Shown here: positions 29,514 through 38,641 of the stretch, in pieces
Layout: each line of letters begins with the position of its first letter
How positions within the stretch are numbered: the stretch's first letter is position 1
Source of the DNA: an uncultured Massilia sp.
Lineage (GTDB): Bacteria; Pseudomonadota; Gammaproteobacteria; Burkholderiales; Burkholderiaceae
DNA length: 64,000 nt
NCBI GenBank assembly: GCA_946481275.1
Contig: CAMLMV010000009.1
Coordinates: 1 to 64,000, forward strand
Direction of reading: 5' to 3'
Translations under genes and position numbers: made by a program
The notes under the pieces: generated by a model
What the model saw: the letters and a program-made list of their open reading frames with translations, nothing else
Told to the model about the DNA's origin: nothing
The model's database searches: none

Positions 29514-29900
29514 ATGGATCTGATCCAGCAACTCGAGCAAGAAGAGATTGCGCGCCTCGGCCGCAACATCCCTGATTTCGCACCGGGCGACACCGTTGTC
29601 GTCAGCGTCAACGTCGTCGAAGGCAACCGCAAGCGCGCCCAGGCATACGAAGGCGTCGTCATCTCGCGTCGTAACCGCGGCCTGAACTCGAACTTCATCG
29701 TTCGCAAGATCTCGTCGGGCGAAGGCGTCGAGCGTACGTTCCAGCTGTACTCGCCGCTGATCGCTTCGATCGAAGTGAAGCGTCGTGGTGACGTGCGTCG
29801 TGCGAAGCTGTACTACCTGCGCGAGCGTTCGGGCAAATCGGCACGTATCAAAGAGAAACTGCCGACTCGCAAAGCCGCTACGACCGCTGCTGCGGAGTAA
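29514..29900 (+). CDS. rplS: 50S ribosomal protein L19
   Basis: A 128-residue ribosomal protein L19, located at the 30S-50S interface. It opens [15 protein letters not shown] and contains [19 protein letters not shown] and [20 protein letters not shown]. The ATG at 29514, after AGGAG (29501-29505), is the start; an upstream in-frame ATG adds only a non-conserved extension. It ends the operon and is followed by a terminator. Confidence 0.97.
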   Translation: MDLIQQLEQEEIARLGRNIPDFAPGDTVVVSVNVVEGNRKRAQAYEGVVISRRNRGLNSNFIVRKISSGEGVERTFQLYSPLIASIEVKRRGDVRRAKLYYLRERSGKSARIKEKLPTRKAATTAAAE

Positions 29901-29917
29901 TAGCGTCTGTGCTAGGG

Positions 29918-29947
29918 AAAAGGCATCCGGTTGGATGCCTTTTTCTT
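29918..29947 (+). terminator. Rho-independent terminator after rplS
   Basis: Stem AAAAGGCATCC (29918-29928) with GGATGCCTTTT (29933-29943), a GGTT loop and a T-rich tail. It ends the ribosomal operon just before the Nudix gene. Confidence 0.85.
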
Positions 29948-29959
29948 TTGGAGAAGCCC

Positions 29960-30625
29960 TTGGCAAAACTGCACATCGATCCCAAGCGCCTGCCCGTCGA
30001 CGCGATCGCCGGCGAGCCCGCCTTGCCGGCCGAGCGCCTGGAGGTTGCCTGGCTGCGCGCACGCCTCGCCCATCCGCCGTCGTGGGCGCCGGAGTTGCCC
30101 GACGACATGCGCCAGCGCTTCCCCACCTTGCGCCGCGCAGCCGTCCTCGTGCCCCTGGTGCGCCGGCCGGACGGCCTGACGGTATTGCTGACGCAGCGCA
30201 CCGAACACCTGAGCAACCATGCGGGCCAGGTGAGCTTTCCCGGCGGCCGTGCGGAAGAGGACGACTCGTCGCCCATCGAGACCGCGCTGCGCGAGACGGA
30301 GGAAGAGATCGGCCTCACGCGCCGCCACGTCGAGATCGTCGGCGTGCTGCCCGACCACGTCACCGCGTCCGCCTACATCGTCACCCCCGTCGTGGGCCTC
30401 GTCACGCCGCCGTTCGACCTCACGGCCGAATCGAACGAAGTGGCCGACATCTTCGAAGTGCCCTTGCGGTACCTCATGGACGGCATGAACCACCAGATCA
30501 TGTCGTTCGACCTGCCCGATGGCGCCGGCCGCCGCAGTTTTTATGCGATGCCGTACGAACGCTTCTTCATCTGGGGCGCGACAGCGGGTATGCTCCGGAA
30601 TTTGTTTCATTTGTTACGCGCCTGA
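29960..30625 (+). CDS. Nudix hydrolase, CoA pyrophosphatase type
   Basis: A 221-residue Nudix enzyme of the NudL/YeaB type, which splits coenzyme A to 3',5'-ADP and phosphopantetheine. The CoA-type signature VLLTQRTEHLSNHAGQVSFP precedes the Nudix box (PGGRAEEDD then ALRETEEEIGL). The best start is TTG at 29960, with GGAG 6 bases upstream. An upstream in-frame GTG/CTG region overlaps the rplS terminator and is unlikely. Confidence 0.85.
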   Translation: MAKLHIDPKRLPVDAIAGEPALPAERLEVAWLRARLAHPPSWAPELPDDMRQRFPTLRRAAVLVPLVRRPDGLTVLLTQRTEHLSNHAGQVSFPGGRAEEDDSSPIETALRETEEEIGLTRRHVEIVGVLPDHVTASAYIVTPVVGLVTPPFDLTAESNEVADIFEVPLRYLMDGMNHQIMSFDLPDGAGRRSFYAMPYERFFIWGATAGMLRNLFHLLRA

Positions 30626-30703
30626 AGGGGCATGGACTCCGGTCGGTCTCTGCGCTACCCTAGCGGGCAATGAAGTAAGGCAACAACGTACAAAGGACCG
30701 TGC

Positions 30704-31663
30704 ATGACTTTTTTCTCCATTCTGTGCGCGCTGCTCATCGAACAGCTGAAGCCGCTGCGCGCGGATAACCAGATCTACGCCGAGATCAAGCGCTTTGCCA
30801 TGAAGATCGAGAGCTGGTTCAATGCCGGCCAGGTCAGTCATGGCCGGCTGGGCTGGTTCCTGATGATGGCCGTGCTGATGGTGCCGACGGCCGTCATCTA
30901 CGGCGTCCTCGTGTACTACCGCTTCGTGTTCGCCGCGTTCGCCTGGAATGTGCTGATCGTCTACCTCACGCTCGGTTTCCGCCACTACAGCCATTACTTC
31001 ACGTCGATCCAGTTCGCCCTCAACGCGGGCGACGAGGCCACGGCGCGGACACTCCTCGCCGAATGGGCCAGGATCGACACGGTCGGCATGGACACCACCG
31101 AGATCGCCCGCATCGCGGTGGAAAAATCCCTCATCACGACGCACCGCAACGTGTTCGGCGTGTTCTTCTGGTTCCTGATGCCGCTCGGCCCGGCCTGCGC
31201 CGTCATGTACCGTGTGTCCGAATACCTCGCGCGCGCGTGGAACGAACCGGATCACATGCGCAACGAAGCCTTTGGCCAGTTCGCGGCCCGCGCGTTCTAC
31301 TGGATCGACTGGATTCCCGTGCGCCTGACCGCGATCGCGTTTGCCGTGGTCGGCAATTTCGAGGATGCGATCTATGCGTGGCGCAATTTCGCCAATCGTT
31401 GGACCGACGAATCGAAAGGCATCATCCTTGCCGCGGGCGGCGGCGCGATGGGCGTGCGCCTCGGCTCCCCGGCCGAGAACGCGCCGCGCGTCCTGCCGGC
31501 CGACGCCGCGATGGTTGATGTGTCCGCCAGCGAGGACGACATGTTGCCGGGCGACGAGCCGAACGTGCGCGCACTGCAAAGCACGGTCGGCCTGGTCTGG
31601 CGCGCGCTGTTATTATGGATGCTGCTCCTGCTGCTGTTGTCGGGTGCCGTCCTGCTCGGCTGA
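30704..31663 (+). CDS. CobD/CbiB-family membrane protein
   Basis: A 319-residue membrane protein of the CobD/CbiB family with four to six hydrophobic segments and a short hydrophobic C-terminal helix (LLLWMLLLLLLSGAVLLG). True CbiB makes adenosylcobinamide phosphate; this branch occurs in Burkholderiales without cobalamin genes nearby, so that role is not supported. The conserved stretch AFYWIDWIPVRLTAIAFAVVG is present. It follows the Nudix gene, as in related genomes. Confidence 0.78.
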   Translation: MTFFSILCALLIEQLKPLRADNQIYAEIKRFAMKIESWFNAGQVSHGRLGWFLMMAVLMVPTAVIYGVLVYYRFVFAAFAWNVLIVYLTLGFRHYSHYFTSIQFALNAGDEATARTLLAEWARIDTVGMDTTEIARIAVEKSLITTHRNVFGVFFWFLMPLGPACAVMYRVSEYLARAWNEPDHMRNEAFGQFAARAFYWIDWIPVRLTAIAFAVVGNFEDAIYAWRNFANRWTDESKGIILAAGGGAMGVRLGSPAENAPRVLPADAAMVDVSASEDDMLPGDEPNVRALQSTVGLVWRALLLWMLLLLLLSGAVLLG

Positions 31664-31726
31664 TCTTCATCGTGCCGGTCCGACAAGGGCCGGCAGATGG
31701 GGCTCGTCCGCAGGTCTTCTATAAGA

Positions 31727-31732
31727 TATAAT
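31727..31732 (+). promoter_or_regulatory. Candidate -10 box of the DUF3579 gene
   Basis: A perfect TATAAT lies 44 bases before the ATG at 31777. The -35 position (TCGTCC) is weak. Confidence 0.4.
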
Positions 31733-31776
31733 AGTCGGGTTGTTCTCATCCACGCCTTTGTTTCAGAAGCCGCACT

Positions 31777-32121
31777 ATGGCCGACTCACCGCAAACCGGG
31801 AAAGGCGCCGACGAATTCTTCATTCTCGGCGTGACAAGTAAGGGCAGGCAATTCCGCCCGAGTGACTGGGCCGAGCGTCTGTGCGGCGTCATGTCGTGTT
31901 TCCGGCCGGCCGGCAGCGGCGGCCCGAACGCCCACCTGAAGTTTTCTCCCTACGTGCACCCGACCGTCGTGAACGGTGTCAAGGCGGTCGTCGTGAACAA
32001 CGCCCTCAAAAGCATCGAACCGCTGGCTTACCACTTCGTGTGCAATTTCGCCAAAGACAACGACCTGCAAGTCGTCGAGGCGTGCTTCGTTCCCCCGGCG
32101 GACGAAAAGAAGAAGTCCTGA
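31777..32121 (+). CDS. DUF3579 family protein
   Basis: A 114-residue cytoplasmic protein of the DUF3579 family, with the conserved core FFILGVTSKGRQFRPSDWAE, RLCGVMSCF and FSPYVHP. The family is largely restricted to Betaproteobacteria and its function is unknown; it is often found near pyrimidine or housekeeping genes. It lies 63 bases upstream of the CBS-domain gene. Confidence 0.85.
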   Translation: MADSPQTGKGADEFFILGVTSKGRQFRPSDWAERLCGVMSCFRPAGSGGPNAHLKFSPYVHPTVVNGVKAVVVNNALKSIEPLAYHFVCNFAKDNDLQVVEACFVPPADEKKKS

Positions 32122-32184
32122 TCTACCTCAAACTCCAATCGATGCACCATGGGTAGCTTGAGCGCTTGACGTTGGAGCTCGCAA

Positions 32185-32634
32185 ATGGAAGTCGGAAAAC
32201 TCTGCACGGTCGACACCGTCTGCTGCGCGCGCGATGAAAGCGTGCAGGGCGCGGCCTTACTCATGCGCAAACATCACGTGGGCGACATCGTCGTCGTCGA
32301 CGACGTGGACGGCGAACGCCTGCCTGCCGGCATCGTCACGGACCGCGACATCGTCGTCTCCGTCGTCGCCCTCGGCCTCGATCCAGCCGGCCTGCAGGTC
32401 GGCGACATCATGACGGACGACCTGCTCACCGCCGACGAGCATGACGACGTGTCCGTCACCATCGAACGCATGCGCCTGCGCGGCATCCGGCGCGTGCCCG
32501 TGGTGGGCGAGGGCGGGCGCCTCGCGGGCATCGTCAGCGCGGACGACCTGCTCGGCTTCCTGGCCGAAGAAATGGAAGACCTCGCGCGCATCAGTCCGTA
32601 CCAGCAACAGCACGAACGGCGAGCCCGTCAATGA
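32185..32634 (+). CDS. Tandem CBS-domain protein
   Basis: A 149-residue protein made of two CBS domains (about 1-65 and 70-130), which usually sense adenine nucleotides or AdoMet. The motifs IVTDRDIVVSVVALG and MRLRGIRRVPVVGEGGRLAGIVSADDLL are typical. There is no effector domain, so it may be a stand-alone sensor or regulatory subunit. It is followed after 66 bases by the M16 peptidase gene. Confidence 0.85.
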   Translation: MEVGKLCTVDTVCCARDESVQGAALLMRKHHVGDIVVVDDVDGERLPAGIVTDRDIVVSVVALGLDPAGLQVGDIMTDDLLTADEHDDVSVTIERMRLRGIRRVPVVGEGGRLAGIVSADDLLGFLAEEMEDLARISPYQQQHERRARQ

Positions 32635-32700
32635 GGTAAGGCTGGCCTAAGTTCCCGTCTGTTACCATGTCCCGAGGACAACAGTAACTGACGGAGTGAC

Positions 32701-35433
32701 ATGAGCTTGACGTTTTTCCAGCGCGGCCTGGCCGCCTATGCCGTCGCGGGCGGCCTCACCTTCATCGCGGCCGGCAACGCCTTCGCCTTCGACCTGCCCA
32801 AGGGCGTCGTGCAAGGCCCATCGGTCGAAGGCATCACGGAATACCGGCTGCCGAACGGCCTGAAGGTCTTGCTGTTCCCCGATTCGTCGCGGCCCACCGT
32901 CACCGTCAACGTGACCTATCTCGTCGGTTCGCGCCACGAGAATTATGGCGAGACGGGCATGGCCCACCTGCTGGAACACCTGATGTTCAAGGGCAGCCCG
33001 AAGCATCCCGACATCACGCGCCAGTTCCAGGACCGCGGCATGCAGTTCAACGGGACGACGTCGCTCGACCGTACGAATTACTACGAGGTCTTCCAGGCGT
33101 CGGACGATAACCTGAACTGGGCGCTGGGCATGGAAGCGGACCGCATGACGCATTCCAACATCGCGAAGAAAGACCTCGATTCCGAGATGACGGTCGTGCG
33201 CAACGAGTACGAAAACGGCGAAAACTCGCCGGGTGCCGTCCTCATGAAGCGCATGCAGAGCGTCGCCTACGACTGGCACGCGTATGGCCGCTCGACGATC
33301 GGCAACAAGAGCGACATCGAGAACGTCAGGATCTCGAACCTGCAGAATTTTTATCACACGTATTACCAACCGGATAATGCCGTGCTGCTCGTCGCGGGCA
33401 AGTTCGATCCCGCGAAGACCCTGCTGTCGATCAACCGCCTGTTCGGCACGATCCCGAAGCCCAAGCGCACGTTGCCGGACTTCTGGACCGTCGAACCCAC
33501 GCAGGACGGCGACCGCACGTTCACCGTGCGGCGCCAGGGCGACGTGCAGATCGTCGCGCTGGGCTACAAGGTGCCGTCCGGCCTGCATGACGACAGCGAC
33601 GTGCTGAGCTTCGCGTCGACCATCCTCGGCGATTCGCCGACGGGCCGCCTCCATAAACTGCTCGTCGAGACCGGCAAGGCGAGCCAGGTGTTCGCCTATG
33701 GCCAGACCGGTTACGCGCCGGGGCTGCAGTACTTCGGCGCCGTGGTCAAAAAGGATGCGCCGCTCGAACCCGTGCGCGCCGCCCTCACGCAGGCCGTGGA
33801 AGAGTTCGCCAAGAATCCGCCGACGCCCGAAGAAATGGAGCGCACGAAGCGCGGCTTCCTGAACGAATTCGAACGCAGCCTGAACGACCCGCAACAGGTC
33901 GGCGTCGCGCTGTCGGAAGTGATCGCGCTGGGCGACTGGCGGCTGTTCTTCGTCGGCCGCGACCGCGTCGGGAAGATCACGTCGGAACAGGTTGCCGCGG
34001 CAGCGGGGCGCTATTTCAGGCGCGATAACCGCGTCACGGGCGAGTTCATCCCGGACGACAATCCCCAGCGCGCCGTGATCCCGCCCGCGCCCAGCGTGCA
34101 GAGCCTGCTGAAGGATTTCAAGCCGCAGGCGTCCACCCTGAGCGCCGAGGACTTCGATCCGAGCCAGGCCAACATCATGAAGCGCACGACGCTGACGACC
34201 GCGGGCGGCGTCAAGCTGGCATTGCTGCCGAAGAAGAACCGCGGCCAGACTGTCACCGTCGACCTGCGCCAGCACATCGGCGACGAGCAGAACCTGTTCG
34301 GCAAGGCGGCACTGCCCGGCCTGACGAACGCGATGCTGATGCGCGGCACGACGAAGTACGATCGCGTGCAACTGGCCGACGCTTTCGAAAAACTCAAGAT
34401 TTCCGGCAGCCTGACCCACTTCCAGACGACGCGCGAGAACCTGCCGGAAGCCCTGAAACTGGTCGCCCACGTGCTGCGCGAACCGGCTTTCCCGGCAGCC
34501 GAGTTCGAACAATTGCGCCAGCAAACGATCGTCAGCCTGGAAGCGAGCCGCAGCGAGCCGACCAACGTGGCGTCGCGCGCGCTGAATGAGCATTTCGACA
34601 TCTATCCGAAGGGCGATATCCGCCACGAAACGACGCTTGAGGAAGATCTCGCCGACATCAAGAGCGCGACCCTGGACCAGGTCAAGGCCTTCCACCGCGA
34701 TTACTACGGCACGGTGCCGACCGAGATGGCCATCGTGGGCGATTTCGACGCCCAGGCGGTCGCGCCCCTCGTCGACCAGTTGTTCGGCCAGTGGAAAGCC
34801 CCGATGCATGTGGCGCCCGTGCTGCGCAAGAACGGCGACATCGCGCCCATCCACACCTTCCTGAACACGCCCGACAAGGAAAACGGCTTTTATACGGCGC
34901 GCATCAACGTCGACCTGAACGTCGAGGATCCGGACTACCCAGCGCTGATGCTGGCCGATTACATCTTCGGCGGCGGCGGGATGCGCTCGCGCCTGATGGA
35001 CCGTATCCGCCAGAAAGAGGGCCTGTCGTATGGCGGCGGCTCGAACCTCGTGGCCGGCGACCTCGACCGCGCAGGCGTGTTCGCCATCAGCGCCATCGCC
35101 GCGCCGCAGAACCTTGCCAAGGTGGACGCCGCCGTCCGCGAGGAACTCCTGCGCGTCCTCAAGGATGGCTTCACGACGGCGGAACTCGCCGGTGCCAAGT
35201 CGGGTCTGATGCAACAGAGGATCCAGAACCGTGCCGACGATGGCGCGCTGGCCGCTGGCTGGACGTCGTACATGTACCGCGGCCGCACGTTCGAATGGTC
35301 GGCGGAATTCGAACAGCGTCTGATGGCCGTCACGCTGCCCCAGTTGAACGCCGCGTTCCGCAAGGTGATCGACCCGGCGAAGATGTCCGTCGTCATGGCT
35401 GGAGACAAGGCAAAGGTGAAACCTGCACCCTGA
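32701..35433 (+). CDS. M16 family zinc peptidase (pitrilysin-like), periplasmic
   Basis: A 910-residue secreted zinc protease with two M16 halves. A signal peptide (about residues 1-29, ending NAFA) is followed by the active half, with the inverted zinc motif HLLEH (H89, E92, H93) and a downstream Glu near EMTVVRNEYENGENSPG. The second half (from about residue 490) lacks HxxEH and retains the substrate-binding features common to this family (GGGGMRSRLMDRIRQKEGLSYG). Such enzymes degrade small peptides in the periplasm. It appears monocistronic. Confidence 0.9.
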   Translation: MSLTFFQRGLAAYAVAGGLTFIAAGNAFAFDLPKGVVQGPSVEGITEYRLPNGLKVLLFPDSSRPTVTVNVTYLVGSRHENYGETGMAHLLEHLMFKGSPKHPDITRQFQDRGMQFNGTTSLDRTNYYEVFQASDDNLNWALGMEADRMTHSNIAKKDLDSEMTVVRNEYENGENSPGAVLMKRMQSVAYDWHAYGRSTIGNKSDIENVRISNLQNFYHTYYQPDNAVLLVAGKFDPAKTLLSINRLFGTIPKPKRTLPDFWTVEPTQDGDRTFTVRRQGDVQIVALGYKVPSGLHDDSDVLSFASTILGDSPTGRLHKLLVETGKASQVFAYGQTGYAPGLQYFGAVVKKDAPLEPVRAALTQAVEEFAKNPPTPEEMERTKRGFLNEFERSLNDPQQVGVALSEVIALGDWRLFFVGRDRVGKITSEQVAAAAGRYFRRDNRVTGEFIPDDNPQRAVIPPAPSVQSLLKDFKPQASTLSAEDFDPSQANIMKRTTLTTAGGVKLALLPKKNRGQTVTVDLRQHIGDEQNLFGKAALPGLTNAMLMRGTTKYDRVQLADAFEKLKISGSLTHFQTTRENLPEALKLVAHVLREPAFPAAEFEQLRQQTIVSLEASRSEPTNVASRALNEHFDIYPKGDIRHETTLEEDLADIKSATLDQVKAFHRDYYGTVPTEMAIVGDFDAQAVAPLVDQLFGQWKAPMHVAPVLRKNGDIAPIHTFLNTPDKENGFYTARINVDLNVEDPDYPALMLADYIFGGGGMRSRLMDRIRQKEGLSYGGGSNLVAGDLDRAGVFAISAIAAPQNLAKVDAAVREELLRVLKDGFTTAELAGAKSGLMQQRIQNRADDGALAAGWTSYMYRGRTFEWSAEFEQRLMAVTLPQLNAAFRKVIDPAKMSVVMAGDKAKVKPAP

Positions 35434-35571
35434 TTGCAACACTCGGCCGTTCATTGACTTGCAGAATGGCTGAGAAACTTGGTCAATGCCCGGCACGGGC
35501 GCTATTATGTTGCCTGAGCGCAGTATTGCTTGTAGGAAGCAAAGCTTGCGTCAAGATATTGAAAAGGAAGC

Positions 35572-36366
35572 ATGATGAAGGGCATGACCAAGCAGACTCC
35601 GAGCGGCATTTCGTATGCAGGCAAGGTAGTGCTGGTAACCGGCGGCGCCAGCGGCATCGGCCGCGCGACGGCGCTGGCATTCGGGCGCGCGGGCGCCTGT
35701 GTCGTCATCGCCGACACGGCGGTCGACGGCGGCCACATGACCGCGGCCTTGATCGTCGAAGCGGGCGGCAAGGCGCTGTTTGTCAAAGCCAATGTGACGG
35801 TCGCGGCGGACGTCGAGGCCTTGATGGACAAGGCGGTCGGCCACTACGGCCGCATCGACTGCGCCGTTAACGGCGCCGCCGTCGAGGAAGAATACCTGCC
35901 GCTGGCCGAAGGCGAAGACGACCAGTTCGACCGCATCATGAGCGTCAACGTCAAGGGTGTGTGGCTGTGCATGAAGAGCCAGCTGCGCCAGATGCTCAAG
36001 CAGGAAGGCGGCGGCGTCATCGTCAACATCGCGGACGCCGGCGGCCTCGTGGCGGCACCGCACCGCGCCATCTATTCGGCATCAAAGCACGCCGTCGTCG
36101 GCCTGACGAAGAGCGCGGCCGTCGAGTATGCCAAGGACGGCATCCGCGTCAACAGCGTGTGCCCGGGCGCCGTCAAGACCCCGATGTTGGCGCGCATGCT
36201 CGAGCGCGAGCCGGGACGTGACAAGAAACTCAAGGCGGCCCATCCGATGGGGCGCATCGCCGACCCGTCCGAGGTCGCCAACGCGGCGCTGTGGCTGTGC
36301 TCGGAGCAGGCGTCGTTCGTGACCGGCCACCAGTTGGCCATCGATGGCGGCCTGACCGCGATCTGA
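35572..36366 (+). CDS. Short-chain dehydrogenase/reductase (SDR)
   Basis: A 264-residue classical SDR. The cofactor loop TGGASGIG is at 23-30 and the catalytic YxxxK at Y168/K172 (YSASKH). The C-terminal SFVTGHQLAIDGGLTAI motif is typical. An Asp after the second strand (VIADTAVDGG) suggests NAD(H) preference. The substrate is unknown. Two adjacent ATG codons occur (35572, 35575); AAGGAAG precedes them. Confidence 0.88.
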   Translation: MMKGMTKQTPSGISYAGKVVLVTGGASGIGRATALAFGRAGACVVIADTAVDGGHMTAALIVEAGGKALFVKANVTVAADVEALMDKAVGHYGRIDCAVNGAAVEEEYLPLAEGEDDQFDRIMSVNVKGVWLCMKSQLRQMLKQEGGGVIVNIADAGGLVAAPHRAIYSASKHAVVGLTKSAAVEYAKDGIRVNSVCPGAVKTPMLARMLEREPGRDKKLKAAHPMGRIADPSEVANAALWLCSEQASFVTGHQLAIDGGLTAI

Positions 36367-36377
36367 CGGGCGTTTGC

Positions 36378-36635
36378 CTACCGTTTCTTGTGGGTGGCGC
36401 GCTGTTGCTTCGCTTGCGTGCCCACCCGCGCCTGGCGTGCCTTGTATAACGCCACGGCGTCCTCGCGCGCGCGCGTGAGCGTGCGCATGTCCGGATGGTC
36501 GTCGTGCGGCGAAAAATACTCGGCGGCCTGCGCGTCGACGACGAGCTTGATGGCGGTGGCGTCGTCGAGGTCGTACAGCTCGGTCAGCAGGGTGGTCACT
36601 TCGTCCAGATAGGCTTCGTAGGTCAGGTTGGTCAT
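36378..36635 (-). CDS. Small acidic-basic protein of unknown function
   Basis: An 85-residue soluble protein, MTNLTYEAYLDEVTTLL to a basic tail (QAKQQRATHKKR). The acidic helical N-terminal half and lysine/arginine-rich end may suggest a small regulatory or nucleic-acid-associated protein, but no family is recognised. It lies 24 bases downstream of the GntR regulator gene on the same strand, so the two are probably cotranscribed. Confidence 0.6.
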   Translation of the reverse strand: MTNLTYEAYLDEVTTLLTELYDLDDATAIKLVVDAQAAEYFSPHDDHPDMRTLTRAREDAVALYKARQARVGTQAKQQRATHKKR

Positions 36636-36659
36636 GGCGTTGTTGTTGTTAAAAGTGGG

Positions 36660-37400
36660 TCAGCCGGCGCTCAGCTCGGCCACGAAGTCGTACATATCGC
36701 CGCGGAAATAGGAGCGGCAGAATTCCACCGCCTGTCCGTCCGGCAGGAAGCCCAGCCGTTCCACGCACAGGCCCGCGTCGCCTTCCTTCGATTGCAGCAG
36801 CTTCGCCTGCTCGGCGTTCAGCAGCAGGGCGGACAGGCGCTGCAGGGCACGAACGGGGCGCTTGCCGTTCGCTTCCAGCGCTTCGTACATCGACACGTCC
36901 ACCGCGTCCAGCGAGGGCAGGGCGGACGCGGCGATGGTCGCGTATTCCAAGCACATCGGCATGTCGTCGGCGTAGCGGATGCGGTTGAAGCGATACACGC
37001 CGGCGCCGGGCGAGAGGCCGAGGCGCAGCGCTTCCTCCGGCGTCACCAATCCTTCCGAACGCTTGAGCCAGACGCTGCGCGGCGTACGGCCGCGCGAGCG
37101 CATGTCTTCCGAGAACGACGTCAGCTTGGCGAAATTCTTTTCGATGCGCGTGTTGATGAAATTGCCCGACCCCGCGCGGCGTACGAGCAGGCCTTCTTCG
37201 ACAAGACCGTCGATCGCCTTGCGCACGGTGATGCGTGATATGTCCAGTTCGGCCGCGAGCTGGCGCTCGGCCGGCAAGGCTTCCGCAGGGCCGTAGACGC
37301 CGCGGTCGATCGCGTCGCGCAGGGCGCGCTGCAATTGCTGGTAGAGCGGCAGGTTGCTCGTGGCGGAAAGCTGGTGCATCAACTGCGCGAGGTGGGACAT
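36660..37400 (-). CDS. GntR-family (HutC/NagR-type) transcriptional regulator
   Basis: A 246-residue repressor with an N-terminal winged helix (about 10-75: LQRALRDAIDRGVYGPAEALP, ELDISRITVRKAIDGLVEEGL) and a C-terminal UTRA ligand domain (about 95-240). This is the architecture of NagR/DasR, which bind GlcN-6-P or GlcNAc-6-P. A box upstream of this gene (37432-37443) matches one upstream of the nag operon at 44 kb, so control of amino-sugar use is the best guess. It could still regulate another UTRA-type ligand pathway. Confidence 0.82.
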   Translation of the reverse strand: MSHLAQLMHQLSATSNLPLYQQLQRALRDAIDRGVYGPAEALPAERQLAAELDISRITVRKAIDGLVEEGLLVRRAGSGNFINTRIEKNFAKLTSFSEDMRSRGRTPRSVWLKRSEGLVTPEEALRLGLSPGAGVYRFNRIRYADDMPMCLEYATIAASALPSLDAVDVSMYEALEANGKRPVRALQRLSALLLNAEQAKLLQSKEGDAGLCVERLGFLPDGQAVEFCRSYFRGDMYDFVAELSAG

Positions 37401-37431
37401 GCGACCGGGCGGTGAATGAAAACGATGTCCC

Positions 37432-37443
37432 GGATAATACCAA
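37432..37443 (-). promoter_or_regulatory. Candidate operator upstream of the GntR gene
   Basis: On the minus strand this reads TTGGTATTATCC, 32 bases upstream of the GntR start. It matches TTGGTATTGTC at the nag operon promoter (44982-44992) in 10 of 11 positions, which suggests a shared operator and autoregulation. Confidence 0.4.
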
Positions 37444-37457
37444 AAAAAGACCGCCTG

Positions 37458-38525
37458 TCACTTGGGCCGGGGATTGGCCAGCTTCCGGTCCGGCTGCAAT
37501 AGCTTGCCCGAGCGCACCGCCGCGACGGCTGCGGACACGGAGCGCGCCACGTTGCGCACCTCGTCCTGGAACGCCGTGTCCTTGTCGAGCGTGTCATGGC
37601 TGTCCGCATACGATTCGTAATAGCCGACGTAGCGGTCGAGCAGGGCGGTGGGGCCCGCATCGATCAGGCCCATCCAGTCGAGCCAGTCGGACAGCGAGCG
37701 CCGCGTCGATTCGATGCCGGCCACGTCGCCGTGCACGACGAGGCCGTAGACCCGGCCAGCGAGATGCTTCGGATAGTGCCAGTCCTTTTCCAGCGCCTTG
37801 GCTTTTTCCGCGTCCTTTCCTTGCGTGGAGGTGGGATCGGGATTGCCGCCGTCGGCGCACACGAGCCGGTCGATCATCAGTTTCAGCACGGAGGGCGACT
37901 GGTACCAGTACGTGGGCGTCAGGATGATGACCCCGTGCGCAGCCACCCAGCGCTCGTAGATCTCGTTCATCCAGTCGTTTTCCTGGTTCAGCGAATGATT
38001 CGGATAGCAGCTGCACGGCCAGTGGCACAGCGGCATCGCCGTGGACACGCAGGCTTTACAAGGGTGGATGTGGCGGTCGTAGTCGGAAATGATGCGCGAC
38101 AGGTCGAGCAGGTCCGCCTCCACGCCCTCGGCCGCGAGGATGTCCTCGCACATCTTCGCGAGGCGCCACGTCTTGGAGATCTCGCTCGGGCAGCTGCCGT
38201 CGTTGCGCGCCGCGCCATTGATCACGAGGACGCGACTCGGCGTCGCCGGATCTTTCTGACGCGCCTCGGCGGCCAGCAGGCGGTCGTGTGCCTCTTTCCA
38301 TTCGACGGACAAGTCGTAGTCCGGATCGGCGAACCCGGGTCCCGCCTTTACCGTGACGGGGGCCTTGTGCGAATCGACGTAGGCCTTCCACGCGACCTCT
38401 TCGACGGCCGCCAGTTCCCGCGCGACGGCCTGGTAGGCGGGATCGTAGAAGTCACGCGAAAAGACGAGGTGGAATTCGTCGCGGTTCAGCTTTGCGGGCG
38501 CCTGGCCCTTGCGTACGGTCGTCAT
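37458..38525 (-). CDS. Flavodoxin-fold NAD(P)H-dependent oxidoreductase with Cys-rich insert
   Basis: A 355-residue flavoprotein of the NADPH-dependent FMN reductase type. The fold begins at VLVINGAARNDGSCP (about residue 105), and TPTYWYQSPSVLKLMIDRL is the FMN-binding signature. Between them is an unusual Cys cluster, HPCKACVSTAMPLCHWPCSC, which could bind a metal or iron-sulfur cluster. The N-terminal ~95 residues are an extension not found in the minimal family. The ATG at 38523-38525 is the first conserved start. The substrate is unknown. Confidence 0.78.
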   Translation of the reverse strand: MTTVRKGQAPAKLNRDEFHLVFSRDFYDPAYQAVARELAAVEEVAWKAYVDSHKAPVTVKAGPGFADPDYDLSVEWKEAHDRLLAAEARQKDPATPSRVLVINGAARNDGSCPSEISKTWRLAKMCEDILAAEGVEADLLDLSRIISDYDRHIHPCKACVSTAMPLCHWPCSCYPNHSLNQENDWMNEIYERWVAAHGVIILTPTYWYQSPSVLKLMIDRLVCADGGNPDPTSTQGKDAEKAKALEKDWHYPKHLAGRVYGLVVHGDVAGIESTRRSLSDWLDWMGLIDAGPTALLDRYVGYYESYADSHDTLDKDTAFQDEVRNVARSVSAAVAAVRSGKLLQPDRKLANPRPK

Positions 38526-38598
38526 GGCCGCCCTTTCCAGAAGAGTTGCGGCGATTATCGGCCGCATGCTCCGGCTCTGCCCGTACGGTAATTCACAC

Positions 38599-38637
38599 AG
38601 ACGAAAAAAAGCAGCGCGAACCGTAACTTCCCGCGCT
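38599..38637 (-). terminator. Terminator-like hairpin, related to the one at 38876
   Basis: On the minus strand, AGCGCG (38632-38637) pairs with CGCGCT (38613-38618) and a T run follows. It shares GCGCGAACCGTA and a flanking A run with the TPR-gene terminator 270 bases away, as if one copied the other across the repeat element between them. Confidence 0.45.
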
Positions 38638-38641
38638 AAAC

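Noticed and set aside
35863..35870. GCCGTTAA inside the SDR gene, like a sigma-28 -10 box.
   Set aside because: There is no TAAAG-type box 14 bases upstream, and it lies within a coding region.
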